A DNA stretch of 64,000 nucleotides from Streptomyces noursei (GTDB lineage: Bacteria > Actinomycetota > Actinomycetes > Streptomycetales > Streptomycetaceae), in assembly GCF_016917755.1 (NCBI RefSeq), contig NZ_CP070326.1, positions 3,224,001-3,288,000 on the forward strand. The letters are read 5' to 3'. Below the pieces are notes generated by a model. It was not told the origin of the DNA, did not search any database, and saw only the letters and a program-made list of their open reading frames with translations. Position 1 is the stretch's first letter. Every line of letters begins with the position of its first letter. This document shows, in pieces, positions 19,484 to 28,782 of the stretch. The position numbers and the translations under genes are program-made.

Positions 19484-21385
19484 CTACGGCAGCATCGCCG
19501 GCAGGCTCCGGCCGTCCCGCAGGCGCCCGGCGACCTGCGCCGTGGTGTTCCGGGCCGCCGGGACCGCCAGTACCGGCGCCTGGGCCGCGGCCCGGACCCC
19601 GCCGGACACGTCGACCTTGGCCAGCTCGCCGCTGCCCGCCGCGAGCAGGTACCACTTCCCGGACTTCGCCTGCCAGTGGACGTCGGCGAGCACATGCCGG
19701 CCGAACGGGCTGCACGCCGCGGTGCCGACGGCCCGGCCGGCGATCCGCCCCGGGTCGGCCGGTCCGACGGCCGGCGGCTGGAACTGCACCATGGCCCGGC
19801 CCGAACCGCGCCAGGTGTCGGCACGGTTGCAGACCCAGGTCGCGGTACCGCCGCCCTCCGGGAGCTCCTGCCGGGCGTAGGCCCAGTTGGTGACGGACCG
19901 TACGCCGGTGCCGCGCAGCGACCGCAGGGTGCAGGCGGTGCGCGCCCAACTGTGCAGCGCCGGCGCGCCGGTCGCCTCGCCGGGGCCGCCGCCGGCCGCG
20001 GCGGGCGGCACGGACGTCAGGTGCACCGGCGCCAGGTCGCCGAGGTCGGTCATCAGGAAGGAGCGGCGGTCGTCGATCCGCGGCGAGGAGCGGAATTCGG
20101 CCACCGGCCAGTGACCGCAGGGGGCGCCGTCCACGGGCGGGGTCGGGATGCGGTCGGTGACGCCGTCCGGGGCCAGGTGCAGTCCGTGCGACGGGGCGTC
20201 CGGCGCGAGCAGGTCCCGGACGGCGACCTCGGCGACCCAGGGCGCGATCAGATACCGCTGCCAGCCGTTGCCGCGGCCGATCACCAGCCCGCTGGCGGAG
20301 GCGAGGTCGGCGTTGTCGACCCGGGCGAAGTGCAGGGTGGGCGTGGCGTCTTGGGGCTCGGCGTAGCGCACCAGCCGCTCGCCGTCGTGGAAGACCACCA
20401 CCATGACGTTGTCGATCAGTCCGGCGTACAGCAGCCGGGGCGGGGCGGCGGGCGGCCGGGTGGAGGTGTCCGCCGCCGCGACGATCCGGGTGCCGGCGGG
20501 CGGCGCGGCCCACACCCCCAGGGCCCGCGCCAGCAGCTGCCGGTCGCCGGCCTGCCGGCCGCGCGCCGGCCAGGCGGTGAAGTCCACCCGGGCGGTCCGG
20601 GCCCACTGCTCGTTGGGCACGCGCAGCAGCCGGCCGGGGTCGAGGGCCTGCTGGGCGGCGGTGGGGGCGGACCCGCCCGCGGGCCGGCCGCCGGGCAGCG
20701 CCATCGCGAGCGCCCCGACCACCAGCACCGCCGCGAGCACGCCGGTCGCCCGCACCCGCTGGCGGCGGCGCAGCAGATCCGTCGGCCGGGCCTGCACCGT
20801 GCAGGGGTCGAACTCGCCCGAGTTCAACAGCGCGCCGGCGCCGGCGCCGGTCCGCCGGTCCAGCTGCCCGGCCGCCCGCAGCGCCATGTCGGGGTCCGGG
20901 ACCCCGGCCCGCGCCAGGACCGCGCGCGCCGCCTCCGCCTCCAGCCCCTCCAGGTGCCACAGCCCCAGGGCGGCCCGGACCGCGGCCGGGACCGCCGACA
21001 GGGCCTGGTCCAGGGCGAGTTCATCGGCGCCGCCGGCACGCGGGAAGAGCCGCAGGCCCCACACGAACGGCACGGTCGGCAACAGGACGGCCGGTCGCTG
21101 CCGGTCCTCGTAGGCCAGCGCCAGCTCCAGGGTTCGTTGGCGGACCAGGTCGTAGCCGGAGCCGGCGTCCGAGCCGCGCTGGGCGGGCAGCGCACCGACC
21201 GGCCGGCGCGGCACGCGCCACGGCAGGGCCCGCTGCACCAGTCCGTGCGCGGTGAGGACCTTGCGGTGGCGGCCCATCGACGGGGGCAGGACGAGATAGG
21301 CCAGGCGGACCAGCCGTGGATAGTGCTCGACGAGGGCCGCCTCGGCACGTTCGACCTCGGCCCGGGTTCTTTCGTCCATGGGCAT
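19484..21385 (-). CDS. sigma-factor-like membrane-anchored protein (paralogue A)
   Basis: 633 aa. Residues 12-54 resemble ECF sigma region 2 (EHYPRLVRLAYLVLPP, AHGLVQRAL). Residues 121-176 resemble sigma region 4 (DQALSAVPAAVRAALGLWHL then EGLEAEAARAVL). Arg-rich residues 201-211 precede a single TM helix at about 212-230. The remaining 400 residues have no membrane segment and would lie outside: WVAEVAVRDLL, WARTACTLRSLRGTGVRSV, WYLLAAGSGELAKVD. The protein at 46421-48421 has the same architecture and many identical blocks. The family is unnamed to me; it may be a sigma-derived one-component membrane regulator or an inactive remnant. ATG 21385, or 21379 two codons in. Confidence 0.75.
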   Translation of the reverse strand: MPMDERTRAEVERAEAALVEHYPRLVRLAYLVLPPSMGRHRKVLTAHGLVQRALPWRVPRRPVGALPAQRGSDAGSGYDLVRQRTLELALAYEDRQRPAVLLPTVPFVWGLRLFPRAGGADELALDQALSAVPAAVRAALGLWHLEGLEAEAARAVLARAGVPDPDMALRAAGQLDRRTGAGAGALLNSGEFDPCTVQARPTDLLRRRQRVRATGVLAAVLVVGALAMALPGGRPAGGSAPTAAQQALDPGRLLRVPNEQWARTARVDFTAWPARGRQAGDRQLLARALGVWAAPPAGTRIVAAADTSTRPPAAPPRLLYAGLIDNVMVVVFHDGERLVRYAEPQDATPTLHFARVDNADLASASGLVIGRGNGWQRYLIAPWVAEVAVRDLLAPDAPSHGLHLAPDGVTDRIPTPPVDGAPCGHWPVAEFRSSPRIDDRRSFLMTDLGDLAPVHLTSVPPAAAGGGPGEATGAPALHSWARTACTLRSLRGTGVRSVTNWAYARQELPEGGGTATWVCNRADTWRGSGRAMVQFQPPAVGPADPGRIAGRAVGTAACSPFGRHVLADVHWQAKSGKWYLLAAGSGELAKVDVSGGVRAAAQAPVLAVPAARNTTAQVAGRLRDGRSLPAMLP

Positions 21386-21700
21386 GGCGGGATGCGCCCT
21401 TCACGAAGTGGGGGGATACGGGGTGGGAGAAGCGCTGGGTGGGGCACTGGTTGGGCGGGAGGGACACTGCACGGGGGCAGCGCACAGGGCACTGCGCGGG
21501 GTGGGAGGGGCACTGTGTGGGCGGTGGGGGGAGGGGGGCTGCGCTGCCGTCGTTGCATGCCGCACAACGACGGAACCGCGACGCGGTCACCCGCCGGACC
21601 ACCCTCCTGACGCCCCGGATCCCCGGCCCGGACGCCGCGCCGCCGCATCCGGTGCACTCCGCGTGCGGGCCGCGGCGGCAGGACGGATGCTGGAGCGGTG
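21386..21700. other. G-rich intergenic region with short repeats and an inverted repeat
   Basis: Divergent promoter region between the sigma-like gene and the DUF4240 gene. The + strand is exceptionally G-rich between about 21400 and 21540, with runs of 3-6 G and recurring GGGRCACTG-like units. A 9-bp perfect inverted repeat CCGTCGTTG / CAACGACGG lies at 21547-21555 and 21565-21573. No gene seen. Confidence 0.5.
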
Positions 21701-22219
21701 ATGGACGAGACGGAGTTCTGGGAGCTGGTGGACGGCTCCCGCGCGGCCGCCGGCGGCGACCCCGAGGAGCAGGCCGACGCCCTGGTCGAGCGGCTGCTCG
21801 GGCTCGACCCGGACCGCGTCATCGACTTCGCCCGCCACTTCGAGGCCCGCTACAACCGGGCCTACACCTGGGACCTGTGGGCCGCCGCGGCACTGATGCT
21901 GGACGGCGCCAGCGACGACGCCTTCGACTACTTCCGCTGCTGGCTGATCGGCCAGGGCCGGCACGTCTTCGAGGGCGCGCTGCACGATCCGGACCAGTTG
22001 GCCGGCCTCGTCGGCGACTTCGACGAGGAGACCGACGGCGACGCCGAGGAGCTGGGCTACGCCGCCGACGAGGCGTACGAGCAGCTGACCGGCACCGTCA
22101 TGCCCGACCTGGAACTGCCCCCGGCCCCGCCGGAACCGCTCGGCACCTACCTCGACCTCGACGACGACGCGACCCTCGCCGAGCGCTTCCCCCTGCTGTG
22201 GGACCGCTTCCGCAGCTGA
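21701..22219 (+). CDS. DUF4240 domain protein
   Basis: 172 aa, acidic and soluble. It opens MDETEFWELVDGSRA and contains ALMLDGASDDAFDYFRCWLI and GRHVFEGALHDPDQLA, the recognisable DUF4240 core, with a C-terminal acidic tail. The ATG at 21701 has GGAG 5 nt upstream; the GTG immediately before it (21698) is in frame but less well spaced. DUF4240 proteins are often found beside WGR or other uncharacterised domains; no function is established. It is followed 87 nt later by the epimerase gene. Confidence 0.8.
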   Translation: MDETEFWELVDGSRAAAGGDPEEQADALVERLLGLDPDRVIDFARHFEARYNRAYTWDLWAAAALMLDGASDDAFDYFRCWLIGQGRHVFEGALHDPDQLAGLVGDFDEETDGDAEELGYAADEAYEQLTGTVMPDLELPPAPPEPLGTYLDLDDDATLAERFPLLWDRFRS

Positions 22220-22306
22220 CGTCCCCGCGCCGCCGCGGCGGACTCCCGCCCGGCTCGCCCCGCCCCCTTCCCCGGTGGCGCCCCCGCTTGCGGGCAGGAT
22301 GGCCCC

Positions 22307-23197
22307 ATGCGGATCGCGATCACCGGCTCGACCGGACTCATCGGCACGGCGCTCGTCCGGAACCTGCGCGCGGACGGCCACGACGTCGTCCGGCTCGTCC
22401 GCCGCCGGCCGACGGCGGCGGACGAGGTGTCCTGGGACCCCAAGGGACGGCTGGACCCGGCCGCGCTGGCCGGCTGCGAGGCGGTGGTGCACCTCGCCGG
22501 GGCGGGCGTCGCCGACCACCGCTGGACCGCCGCCTACAAGCAGCAGCTCCACGACAGCCGGGTGCTGGGTACCCGGACCCTGGCCACCGCGCTGGCCGCG
22601 ATGGACGTCCCGCCGCGGGTCCTCGTCTCCGGCAGCGCGATCGGCTACTACGGCGACACCGGCGACCGGCGCACCGACGAGAGCGGGCCGGCCGGTTCGG
22701 GCTTCCTGCCGGAGCTCTGCGTGGCGTGGGAGGACGCCGCGACGCCCGCCCAGGAGGCCGGCATCCGGACCGTCCTCGCCCGGACCGGTCTGGTCGTGGC
22801 ACGCTCCGGCGGTGCCTGGGGGCGGCTCTTCCCGCTGTTCCGGCTGGGGTTGGGCGGTCGGCTCGGCGACGGCAGCCAGTACTGGAGCTTCATCTCCCTG
22901 CGGGACCACATCGCGGCGCTCCGCCATCTGCTGGTCACCGAGGGGCTGTCCGGGCCGGTCAACCTCACCGCGCCGGAGCCGGTCACCAACCGCGAGGCGA
23001 CGGCGGTGATGGGCCGTGTGCTGCGCCGCCCCACGCTGTGCACCGTGCCCGCGCCGGTGCTGCGGATCGCCCTCGGGGAGTTCGCCGCGGACGTGCTGGG
23101 AAGTCAGCGGATCGTGCCGCGGCAGCTGCTGGACTCCGGTTTCGCCTTCGCGGACCCGCGGATCGCGGACGCGGTGCGCGCCGCCCTGGCGTCGTAG
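22307..23197 (+). CDS. TIGR01777 family NAD-dependent epimerase/dehydratase-like protein
   Basis: 296 aa. N-terminal Rossmann motif MRIAITGSTGLIGTALVR, then VVHLAGAGVADHRW, LVSGSAIGYYGDTGD and the C-terminal DUF1731-like part (PLFRLGLGGRLGDGSQYWSF, APVLRIALGEFAADVLGSQR). These are the signatures of the TIGR01777 (YfcH/SulA-like) group. The physiological substrate is unknown. ATG at 22307. The same orientation as the FAD oxidoreductase downstream (173-nt gap) is compatible with, but does not prove, an operon. Confidence 0.88.
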   Translation: MRIAITGSTGLIGTALVRNLRADGHDVVRLVRRRPTAADEVSWDPKGRLDPAALAGCEAVVHLAGAGVADHRWTAAYKQQLHDSRVLGTRTLATALAAMDVPPRVLVSGSAIGYYGDTGDRRTDESGPAGSGFLPELCVAWEDAATPAQEAGIRTVLARTGLVVARSGGAWGRLFPLFRLGLGGRLGDGSQYWSFISLRDHIAALRHLLVTEGLSGPVNLTAPEPVTNREATAVMGRVLRRPTLCTVPAPVLRIALGEFAADVLGSQRIVPRQLLDSGFAFADPRIADAVRAALAS

Positions 23198-23370
23198 GGC
23201 GCGACGGGTCGGGACGTGGCGCGGGGGCCGCTCCGACGCGCCCCCAGGGCGCCCCTGTCGGCCGGGCCGCGGCGCCCTACGGTCCTCGGACACACCACTG
23301 GGCATCCCGGACCGCCGCACCGGGCAGGAGAACCGTGCGCTGCCGCTGGGACCGACCTCGGGAGGGGCAT

Positions 23371-24627
23371 GTGCTGCGCACCGCATCGGTCGTCGACGTC
23401 GTCATCGTGGGGGCCGGGCCGGCCGGTCTCGCCGCCGCTCGCCATCTGACCGCGGCGGGGCTCGCGGTCACCGTCCTGGAGGCCGCGCCGCGGGTCGGCG
23501 GCCGGTCCGTCACCGACGAGGTGGACGGCTTCCGCCTGGACCGCTGCGGCCGGCCGCTGGCGGTCTCCCCCGCCGCGCTGCGCCGGACGCCGGGCCTGGG
23601 CGAGTTGACGCTGCGTCCGTTCGCGGCCGGACTGAGCCTCCACAACGGCCAGCGGACCCAGCGCATCAGTCCGCTGCGGTGCACGAGGGGCGCACTGTCC
23701 GCGGCGCGCGCCCTCACGCGCGCCGACCGCCGTACGGAGCGGATCGCCGACCTTCCGGTCAGCGAGGCCCTGGCCGGCCGGCCGGCGTTCCCGCCGCGCA
23801 CCCACGACACCTTCCTGCGGCCGCTGTTGGGCGCGCTGCTCTGCGACCCCCGACTGGGCGGCTCCAGCCGGGGCGCCGCGCAGGTGCTGCGGACCTTCGC
23901 GGAGGGGCGGCTGACGCTGCCGACGGGCGGCGCCTTCGCCGTCCCGGAGCTGCTGGCGGCCGGCCTGCCGCCGGGCACGGTCCGGACGTCCGTGGAGGTC
24001 ACGGCCGTCGACGCCAACGGCGTCGGCACCCGCGAACACGGCCGGACGGCGTGCCGGGCGGTGGTGGTGGCGACCGGTGCGCGGGACGCCGCCGCGCTGC
24101 TGCCGGGGCTGCGGCTGCCCGCCTTCCACCCGGTCACGGTGCTGCACCACACCGCGGACGCCCCGACCGGCACCCGCGGCGGTCCCCACCGGGACACCAC
24201 CCTGGTCCTGCCGACCGACGGCCCGATCGGCTTCACCTACCTCGCCGGCGCGATCGACCCGTCCCGCACCCCGCCCGGCCGGCCGCTGGTCACCACCGTC
24301 GTGCTCGGCCCCGCCGCGGCACTGCCGTTGGACGTCCTCGACAAGACCGTCCGACCGCAGCTCGACCGGATCCACGGGGTGCGGGCCGAGGAATGGCGGC
24401 TGCTGACCGGCCATCACGACCCCTACGCGGTGCCCGCGATGGCCGCCCCGCACGACCCGCAGCGCACCGTACGGATGCTGGCCGGGCTCTATGTGTGCGG
24501 CGACCACCGCGACACCGGCACGCTCCAGGGCGCACTGCGCTCCGGCCACCGCGCCGCCCGCGCGCTGCTCCAGGACTTCGGCCTGCCGGCCCGCCCGGAA
24601 CCGGACGCCGTACCGGCCGCGGCATAG
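23371..24627 (+). CDS. FAD-dependent amine oxidase-like oxidoreductase
   Basis: 418 aa. N-terminal dinucleotide-binding motif VVIVGAGPAGLAAARHL followed by VTVLEAAPRVGGRSVTDEV, characteristic of the flavin amine oxidase / protoporphyrinogen-oxidase fold. The central part (FLRPLLGALLCDPRLGGSS) resembles bacterial phytoene-desaturase-like proteins. The C-terminal FAD site reads LYVCGDHRDTGTLQGALRSG. GTG at 23371 with GGAGGGG just upstream. The substrate cannot be predicted. It may be co-transcribed with the epimerase. Its end is 28 nt from the convergent regulator gene. Confidence 0.85.
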   Translation: MLRTASVVDVVIVGAGPAGLAAARHLTAAGLAVTVLEAAPRVGGRSVTDEVDGFRLDRCGRPLAVSPAALRRTPGLGELTLRPFAAGLSLHNGQRTQRISPLRCTRGALSAARALTRADRRTERIADLPVSEALAGRPAFPPRTHDTFLRPLLGALLCDPRLGGSSRGAAQVLRTFAEGRLTLPTGGAFAVPELLAAGLPPGTVRTSVEVTAVDANGVGTREHGRTACRAVVVATGARDAAALLPGLRLPAFHPVTVLHHTADAPTGTRGGPHRDTTLVLPTDGPIGFTYLAGAIDPSRTPPGRPLVTTVVLGPAAALPLDVLDKTVRPQLDRIHGVRAEEWRLLTGHHDPYAVPAMAAPHDPQRTVRMLAGLYVCGDHRDTGTLQGALRSGHRAARALLQDFGLPARPEPDAVPAAA

Positions 24628-24655
24628 GTCGGCCCCGCCGTGCGACGCCCGTCCG

Positions 24656-26113
24656 TCATCCCAGCGCGGCCACCCGCTCGCGGTAGCCGCGCACCGCCGC
24701 CGCGTCCCGGTACGGCTCCAGCCGCCGCTCGAAGTCCCGGACGTACTCGTGGGCCCGTACCGAGCGCATCTCGGATGCCTGGAGGGCCGCCTCGGCGGCG
24801 AGCGTGCACGCCTGCTCCAGCTCGCCCAGGCCGAGCCGGGCGGTCGCCAGCACCACCCGGCAGAACAGCCGGCTGCGGGCGAACCCGGCGGCGCGCAGCT
24901 GGAGGGAGCGCTCGGCGTGCTGGGAGGCCGCGCGGTACTGCTGGAGATCGCGGTGGCAGTGCGCGAGTTCGTCGGCGAGCTGTGCCTCGTCGAAGAAGCG
25001 CGCCCAGTACGGGGTGTCGTCCCCGGGGCGGGCGCTCTCCAGGGCCCGTTCGGCGCGGGCCAGTGCGGCGGTGCAGGCCCGGACCTCGCTCAGGACGCCG
25101 TGGCCGCGCGCCTCCGCGGCGTGCAGCAGCGCCTGCACGGTGGGCGGCGCACTGCTGCCGACGCCCTGCTGGGCGACCCGGGCCAGTTGGACGGCCTCCC
25201 GGCCGTGCCCCAGATAGACCGCCTGCCGGCTCATCGTCACCAGGACGTAGGAGCCGTACGCGCGGTCGCCGGCGGCCTGGGACAGCCGCAGCGCCTGGAC
25301 GAAGTACCGCTGCGCCAGCCCGTGCGCGGCGATGTCGTACGAGGTCCAGCCGGCCAGCCGGGTCAGGTCCGCGGCGGCCGCGAACAGCCGCCGGCCGACC
25401 GTCTCCCCGTAGGTGCCGCGGAGCATCGGCTCGGCCTCGTGCTCCAGGTAGCGCACCAGGGCCTGGCGGGCGTGGCCACCGCCGTAGGCGTGGTCCAGGG
25501 CCCGGAACAGCTCGCCGACCGAGCGCAGCGCCGCGATGTCGCCGGAGGTGACCCGGCCGCCCTGGGTGCGGTCCACCCGCTCGGTCTGGCGCTGCCGGGG
25601 CACCGACGACCGGCCGCCCTGCACGGGCACCCGCTCCCCGGCCTCGCCGCCCGGCTCGCCGTGCGCGACGCGCTCGTCGGGGCGGCCGATCAGCCAGTCC
25701 CGGCTGGGCACCACCAGCCCCGCCGGGGTGAACGCGATCTTGCGGAGCTCGGCATGGCTGCCGGAGTCCTTGCGCCACAGACCGCTGACGATGTCCACCG
25801 CCTCGGCGGGGGTGGAGGCGAATTCCAGCCCGGCGTACACCGGCGCGCAGGCGTCCAGGCCCAGGTCCTGGGCGGAGAGCCGGCGCCCCAGCCGGCGGGT
25901 GAAGACCTCCGCGATCAGCGCGGGGGTGGTGCCTCTGGGCTGTTGCCCGCGCAGCCAGCGGGTCACCGAGGTCTTGTCGTAGCGCAGGTCGAGGCCGTGC
26001 TCGATGCCGAGTTGATCAACCCGTCTGGCCAGCCCTGCGTTGGAGAAGCCCGCCTCGGCGATGAGCGCGGCGAGCTGTCGGTTGGGCGTGTGGTGCGGGG
26101 GTCGTTCCGTCAT
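24656..26113 (-). CDS. NsdA-like regulator: N-terminal HTH plus TPR-like repeats
   Basis: 485 aa. Residues 1-60 form a helix-turn-helix-like segment (PNRQLAALIAEAGFSNAGLA, YDKTSVTRWLRGQQPRG). From about 200 on, Ala/Leu/Arg-rich helices repeat in TPR style (LFRALDHAYGGGHARQALV, YFVQALRLSQAAGDRAYGS, HAERSLQLRAAGFARSR). This is the layout of Streptomyces NsdA-type regulators that influence development or antibiotics. A linker at 150-180 is Gly/Arg-rich. ATG at 26113, with AGGAG somewhat distant (13 nt). Divergent from lipB, with a 314-bp shared promoter region. Target unknown. Confidence 0.75.
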   Translation of the reverse strand: MTERPPHHTPNRQLAALIAEAGFSNAGLARRVDQLGIEHGLDLRYDKTSVTRWLRGQQPRGTTPALIAEVFTRRLGRRLSAQDLGLDACAPVYAGLEFASTPAEAVDIVSGLWRKDSGSHAELRKIAFTPAGLVVPSRDWLIGRPDERVAHGEPGGEAGERVPVQGGRSSVPRQRQTERVDRTQGGRVTSGDIAALRSVGELFRALDHAYGGGHARQALVRYLEHEAEPMLRGTYGETVGRRLFAAAADLTRLAGWTSYDIAAHGLAQRYFVQALRLSQAAGDRAYGSYVLVTMSRQAVYLGHGREAVQLARVAQQGVGSSAPPTVQALLHAAEARGHGVLSEVRACTAALARAERALESARPGDDTPYWARFFDEAQLADELAHCHRDLQQYRAASQHAERSLQLRAAGFARSRLFCRVVLATARLGLGELEQACTLAAEAALQASEMRSVRAHEYVRDFERRLEPYRDAAAVRGYRERVAALG

Positions 26114-26427
26114 CAGCTTTACCGGTCTCCTGCCTTCCGGGCCGGGCCGCCGGGCTCGACTGACCCAGTCCGGCGTGCTCTTCGCCCTTGTGGAACGGCG
26201 TGAATGTAACGGCCTTCGGCGCCTTTCTCGCGGCCTGCGCCTCGCGTTCATCCGATCGTGTGAGCACGTCACGGGCGCGTCGGGGGCTGCGCGGCGCGTC
26301 GCCCCCGTGTGGGGGGCGCGCAGGGCGGCCGTACAGTGGCATGGGCGCGACGTGGCATCGGAAGTGCCTCGCGAGGGGCATTGAGACCTCGCACGCAACT
26401 GCGACAAGGGTTCGAAGAGGAGCTGCC
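26114..26427. other. divergent promoter region, regulator / lipB
   Basis: 314 bp between two divergent genes. It contains a GC-rich imperfect inverted repeat around 26282-26325 (GCGCGTCGCCCCC versus GGGGGGCGCGC). No gene or clear promoter hexamers. Confidence 0.4.
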
Positions 26428-27243
26428 GTGACTGCGATCTCTCGGGGGGAGACCCCCGCACCCGAGGGGCTGCGCTTTGTGCATCTGGGCTTCGGGACGG
26501 ACGCCGTCGAGTACGAGTCGGCGTGGGCGGAGCAGCGTCGGGTCCACAGCGCCCGGTTCGCCGACGAGATCCCCGACACCTGCCTCCTCCTGGAGCACCA
26601 GGCCGTCTACACGGCGGGCCGCCGGACCTCCGACGACGAGCGGCCGCTGGACGGCACCCCGGTCGTCGACGTGGACCGCGGCGGGAAGATCACCTGGCAC
26701 GGCCCCGGCCAGCTGGTGGGCTACCCGATCCAGAAGCTGCCGCGCCCGGTCGACGTGGTCGCACACGTCCGCCGCCTGGAGGACGCGCTGATCGGGGTCT
26801 GCGCCGAGTTCGGCGTCGAGGGCACCCGGGTCGAGGGCCGCAGCGGGGTGTGGGTCCTGGGCGATCCGACGGAGCAGCGGCCGGCCCTGGGCGGCCTCCA
26901 GCTCGACTTCGACCCGCGGGCCGCGGACGAGCTGTTCGACCCGCGGCTGAACGGCCCCGAGTACGCGCCGTCCAACGCCGGCCAGCGCGGTGAGGACCGC
27001 AAGCTCGCCGCGATCGGCATCCGCGTCGCCAAGGGCGTCACCATGCACGGCTTCGCGCTCAACGTGAATCCGGACACCACGTCGTTCGACAAGATCGTGC
27101 CCTGCGGCATCCGGGACGCCGGGGTCGCCTCGCTCTCCGGCGAGCTGGGCCGCGAGGTCACCATCGCCGAGGTCCTGCCGGTCGTCGAGAAGCACCTGCG
27201 GGGCGTCCTGGAGAACGCCGTCCTGCTGCCCCGCGCGGTCTGA
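26428..27243 (+). CDS. lipB: lipoyl(octanoyl) transferase
   Basis: 271 aa. Transfers octanoate from octanoyl-ACP to E2 and H-protein lysines, the first step of de novo lipoylation. Family signatures: [53 protein letters not shown] (Lys192) and the catalytic Cys226 in [14 protein letters not shown]. About 45 residues (146-190, including [17 protein letters not shown]) separate GVWVLGD from RKLAAIG. This insertion is absent from enterobacterial LipB; I recall it as normal for Streptomyces. The GTG at 26428 has GAGGAG 5 nt upstream. lipA follows after 140 nt. Confidence 0.95.
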   Translation: MTAISRGETPAPEGLRFVHLGFGTDAVEYESAWAEQRRVHSARFADEIPDTCLLLEHQAVYTAGRRTSDDERPLDGTPVVDVDRGGKITWHGPGQLVGYPIQKLPRPVDVVAHVRRLEDALIGVCAEFGVEGTRVEGRSGVWVLGDPTEQRPALGGLQLDFDPRAADELFDPRLNGPEYAPSNAGQRGEDRKLAAIGIRVAKGVTMHGFALNVNPDTTSFDKIVPCGIRDAGVASLSGELGREVTIAEVLPVVEKHLRGVLENAVLLPRAV

Positions 27244-27383
27244 GGGCCGCCCGCGGCCGAGGCCGCGGGAATGCCGCCCTCCCGTCCGAGGTTGGCCCTG
27301 CACCACCCGCACGTGGAAATGCGTGCGAATTGACGGGCGTACCCTGGTGTACGCCGAAGAATCGAAGTTGTTAGGGAGCCGAC

Positions 27384-28334
27384 GTGTCCGCAGTCGCACC
27401 CGACGGACGCAAGATGCTGCGCCTGGAGGTCCGCAACAGCCAGACCCCCATCGAGCGCAAGCCCGAGTGGATCAAGACCCGGGCGAAAATGGGTCCCGAG
27501 TACAACCACCTCCAGGGCCTGGTCAAGAGTGAGGGTCTGCACACGGTCTGCCAGGAGGCGGGCTGTCCCAACATCTTTGAATGCTGGGAGGACCGCGAGG
27601 CGACCTTCCTCATCGGTGGTGACCAGTGCACCCGCCGCTGCGACTTCTGCCAGATCGACACCGGCAAGCCGCAGGAGCTGGACCGCGACGAGCCGCGCCG
27701 GGTCGCCGAGTCGGTCCAGACCATGGGCCTGAAGTACGCCACGATCACCGGCGTCGCCCGCGACGACCTGGAGGACGGCGGCGCCTGGCTCTACGCCGAG
27801 ACCGTCCGCCAGATCCACGCCTCGATGCCCGACACCGGCGTGGAACTGCTGATCCCCGACTTCAACGCGGTCCCCGAGCAGCTCGCCGAGGTCTTCTCCT
27901 CGCGCCCCGAGGTGCTGGCCCACAACGTCGAGACGGTCCCGCGGATCTTCAAGCGGATCCGCCCCGGCTTCCGCTACGAGCGGTCGCTGGAGGTCATCTC
28001 CAAGTCCCGCGAGGCCGGCCTGGTCACCAAGTCCAACCTCATCCTGGGCATGGGCGAGACCCGCGAGGAGATCAGCCAGGCACTCCAGGACCTGCACGAC
28101 GCGGGCTGCGAGCTGATCACGATCACCCAGTACCTGCGCCCCTCGGTCCGCCACCACCCCATCGAGCGCTGGGTCAAGCCCGCCGAGTTCGTGGAGCTCA
28201 AGGAGGAGGCCGAGGAGATCGGCTACGCCGGCGTCATGTCCGGCCCGCTGGTCCGCTCCTCCTACCGTGCCGGCCGCCTGTACCAGCAGGCGATCGAGCG
28301 GCGCGAGGTCGAGGCGTCCAGTCAGGCGGTTTGA
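27384..28334 (+). CDS. lipA: lipoyl synthase
   Basis: 316 aa. Radical-SAM enzyme inserting two sulfurs into protein-bound octanoyl groups. Auxiliary cluster cysteines C56, C61, C67 ([12 protein letters not shown]), radical-SAM cysteines C82, C86, C89 (CTRRCDFC), and the C-terminal RSSYRAG containing the conserved Ser ligand. The GTG at 27384 has AGGGAG upstream. With LipB it would modify SucB and other E2 proteins. A large hairpin follows the stop. Confidence 0.96.
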   Translation: MSAVAPDGRKMLRLEVRNSQTPIERKPEWIKTRAKMGPEYNHLQGLVKSEGLHTVCQEAGCPNIFECWEDREATFLIGGDQCTRRCDFCQIDTGKPQELDRDEPRRVAESVQTMGLKYATITGVARDDLEDGGAWLYAETVRQIHASMPDTGVELLIPDFNAVPEQLAEVFSSRPEVLAHNVETVPRIFKRIRPGFRYERSLEVISKSREAGLVTKSNLILGMGETREEISQALQDLHDAGCELITITQYLRPSVRHHPIERWVKPAEFVELKEEAEEIGYAGVMSGPLVRSSYRAGRLYQQAIERREVEASSQAV

Positions 28335-28377
28335 CGGCCCCGGCGCGCCATTTTGTGAATCGTGGCACATGCTGAGA

Positions 28378-28424
28378 GACGCGGCCCCGCACTCCCCCTG
28401 GCAGGGGGGCGTGGGGGCCGCGTC
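28378..28424 (+). terminator. long hairpin terminator after lipA
   Basis: Stem of about 20 bp with small internal mismatches: GACGCGGCCCC pairs with GGGGCCGCGTC, then GCAC and CCCCC pair with GTGC-side bases and GGGGG around a TGGCA loop. Confidence 0.7.
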
Positions 28425-28556
28425 AACGTTTCATAGGTGTTTGACCGGCAGGTCATCCGTTGGTAACACCCTTCAGTGACGATGGATGTACGCACCGCTC
28501 AACACCTCCCCACGCATCCCCCTGATCGTTCCGTTCGTACGAGGGAGACCACCACC

Positions 28557-28772
28557 ATGGAGGCCGCGCCGCTCCGCGCCACCGCCCGCCCCATCCCCTC
28601 CGTCACCGGTGCACTGCGTGCCATCGAGGCCGTGCTGCTGCGCAGCGGCCAGCGCACCGCCCGCCGCAATGCCTGGACGTCGGTCCTGGAGGACCGCCGC
28701 CGCGCCAGGGACCGGTACGACGCCGAGTACGTCCTGGAGGCCGCGGCCACCCGACGCCCGCACGCCACGTAA
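28557..28772 (+). CDS. small conserved actinobacterial protein (71 aa)
   Basis: 71 aa, basic: MEAAPLRATARPIPSVTGAL then RAIEAVLLRSGQRTARRNAW and an Arg/Asp-rich helix (LEDRRRARDRYDAEYVLE). No membrane segment. ATG at 28557 with GAGGGA 10 nt upstream; the longer frame from 28476 is Thr/Pro-rich and less likely. It sits 10 nt before the DUF4191 gene, so they are probably co-transcribed. I know it only as a conserved small gene in the lipA-glnA interval of Streptomyces. Confidence 0.7.
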   Translation: MEAAPLRATARPIPSVTGALRAIEAVLLRSGQRTARRNAWTSVLEDRRRARDRYDAEYVLEAAATRRPHAT

Positions 28773-28782
28773 ACTTCGCTGT

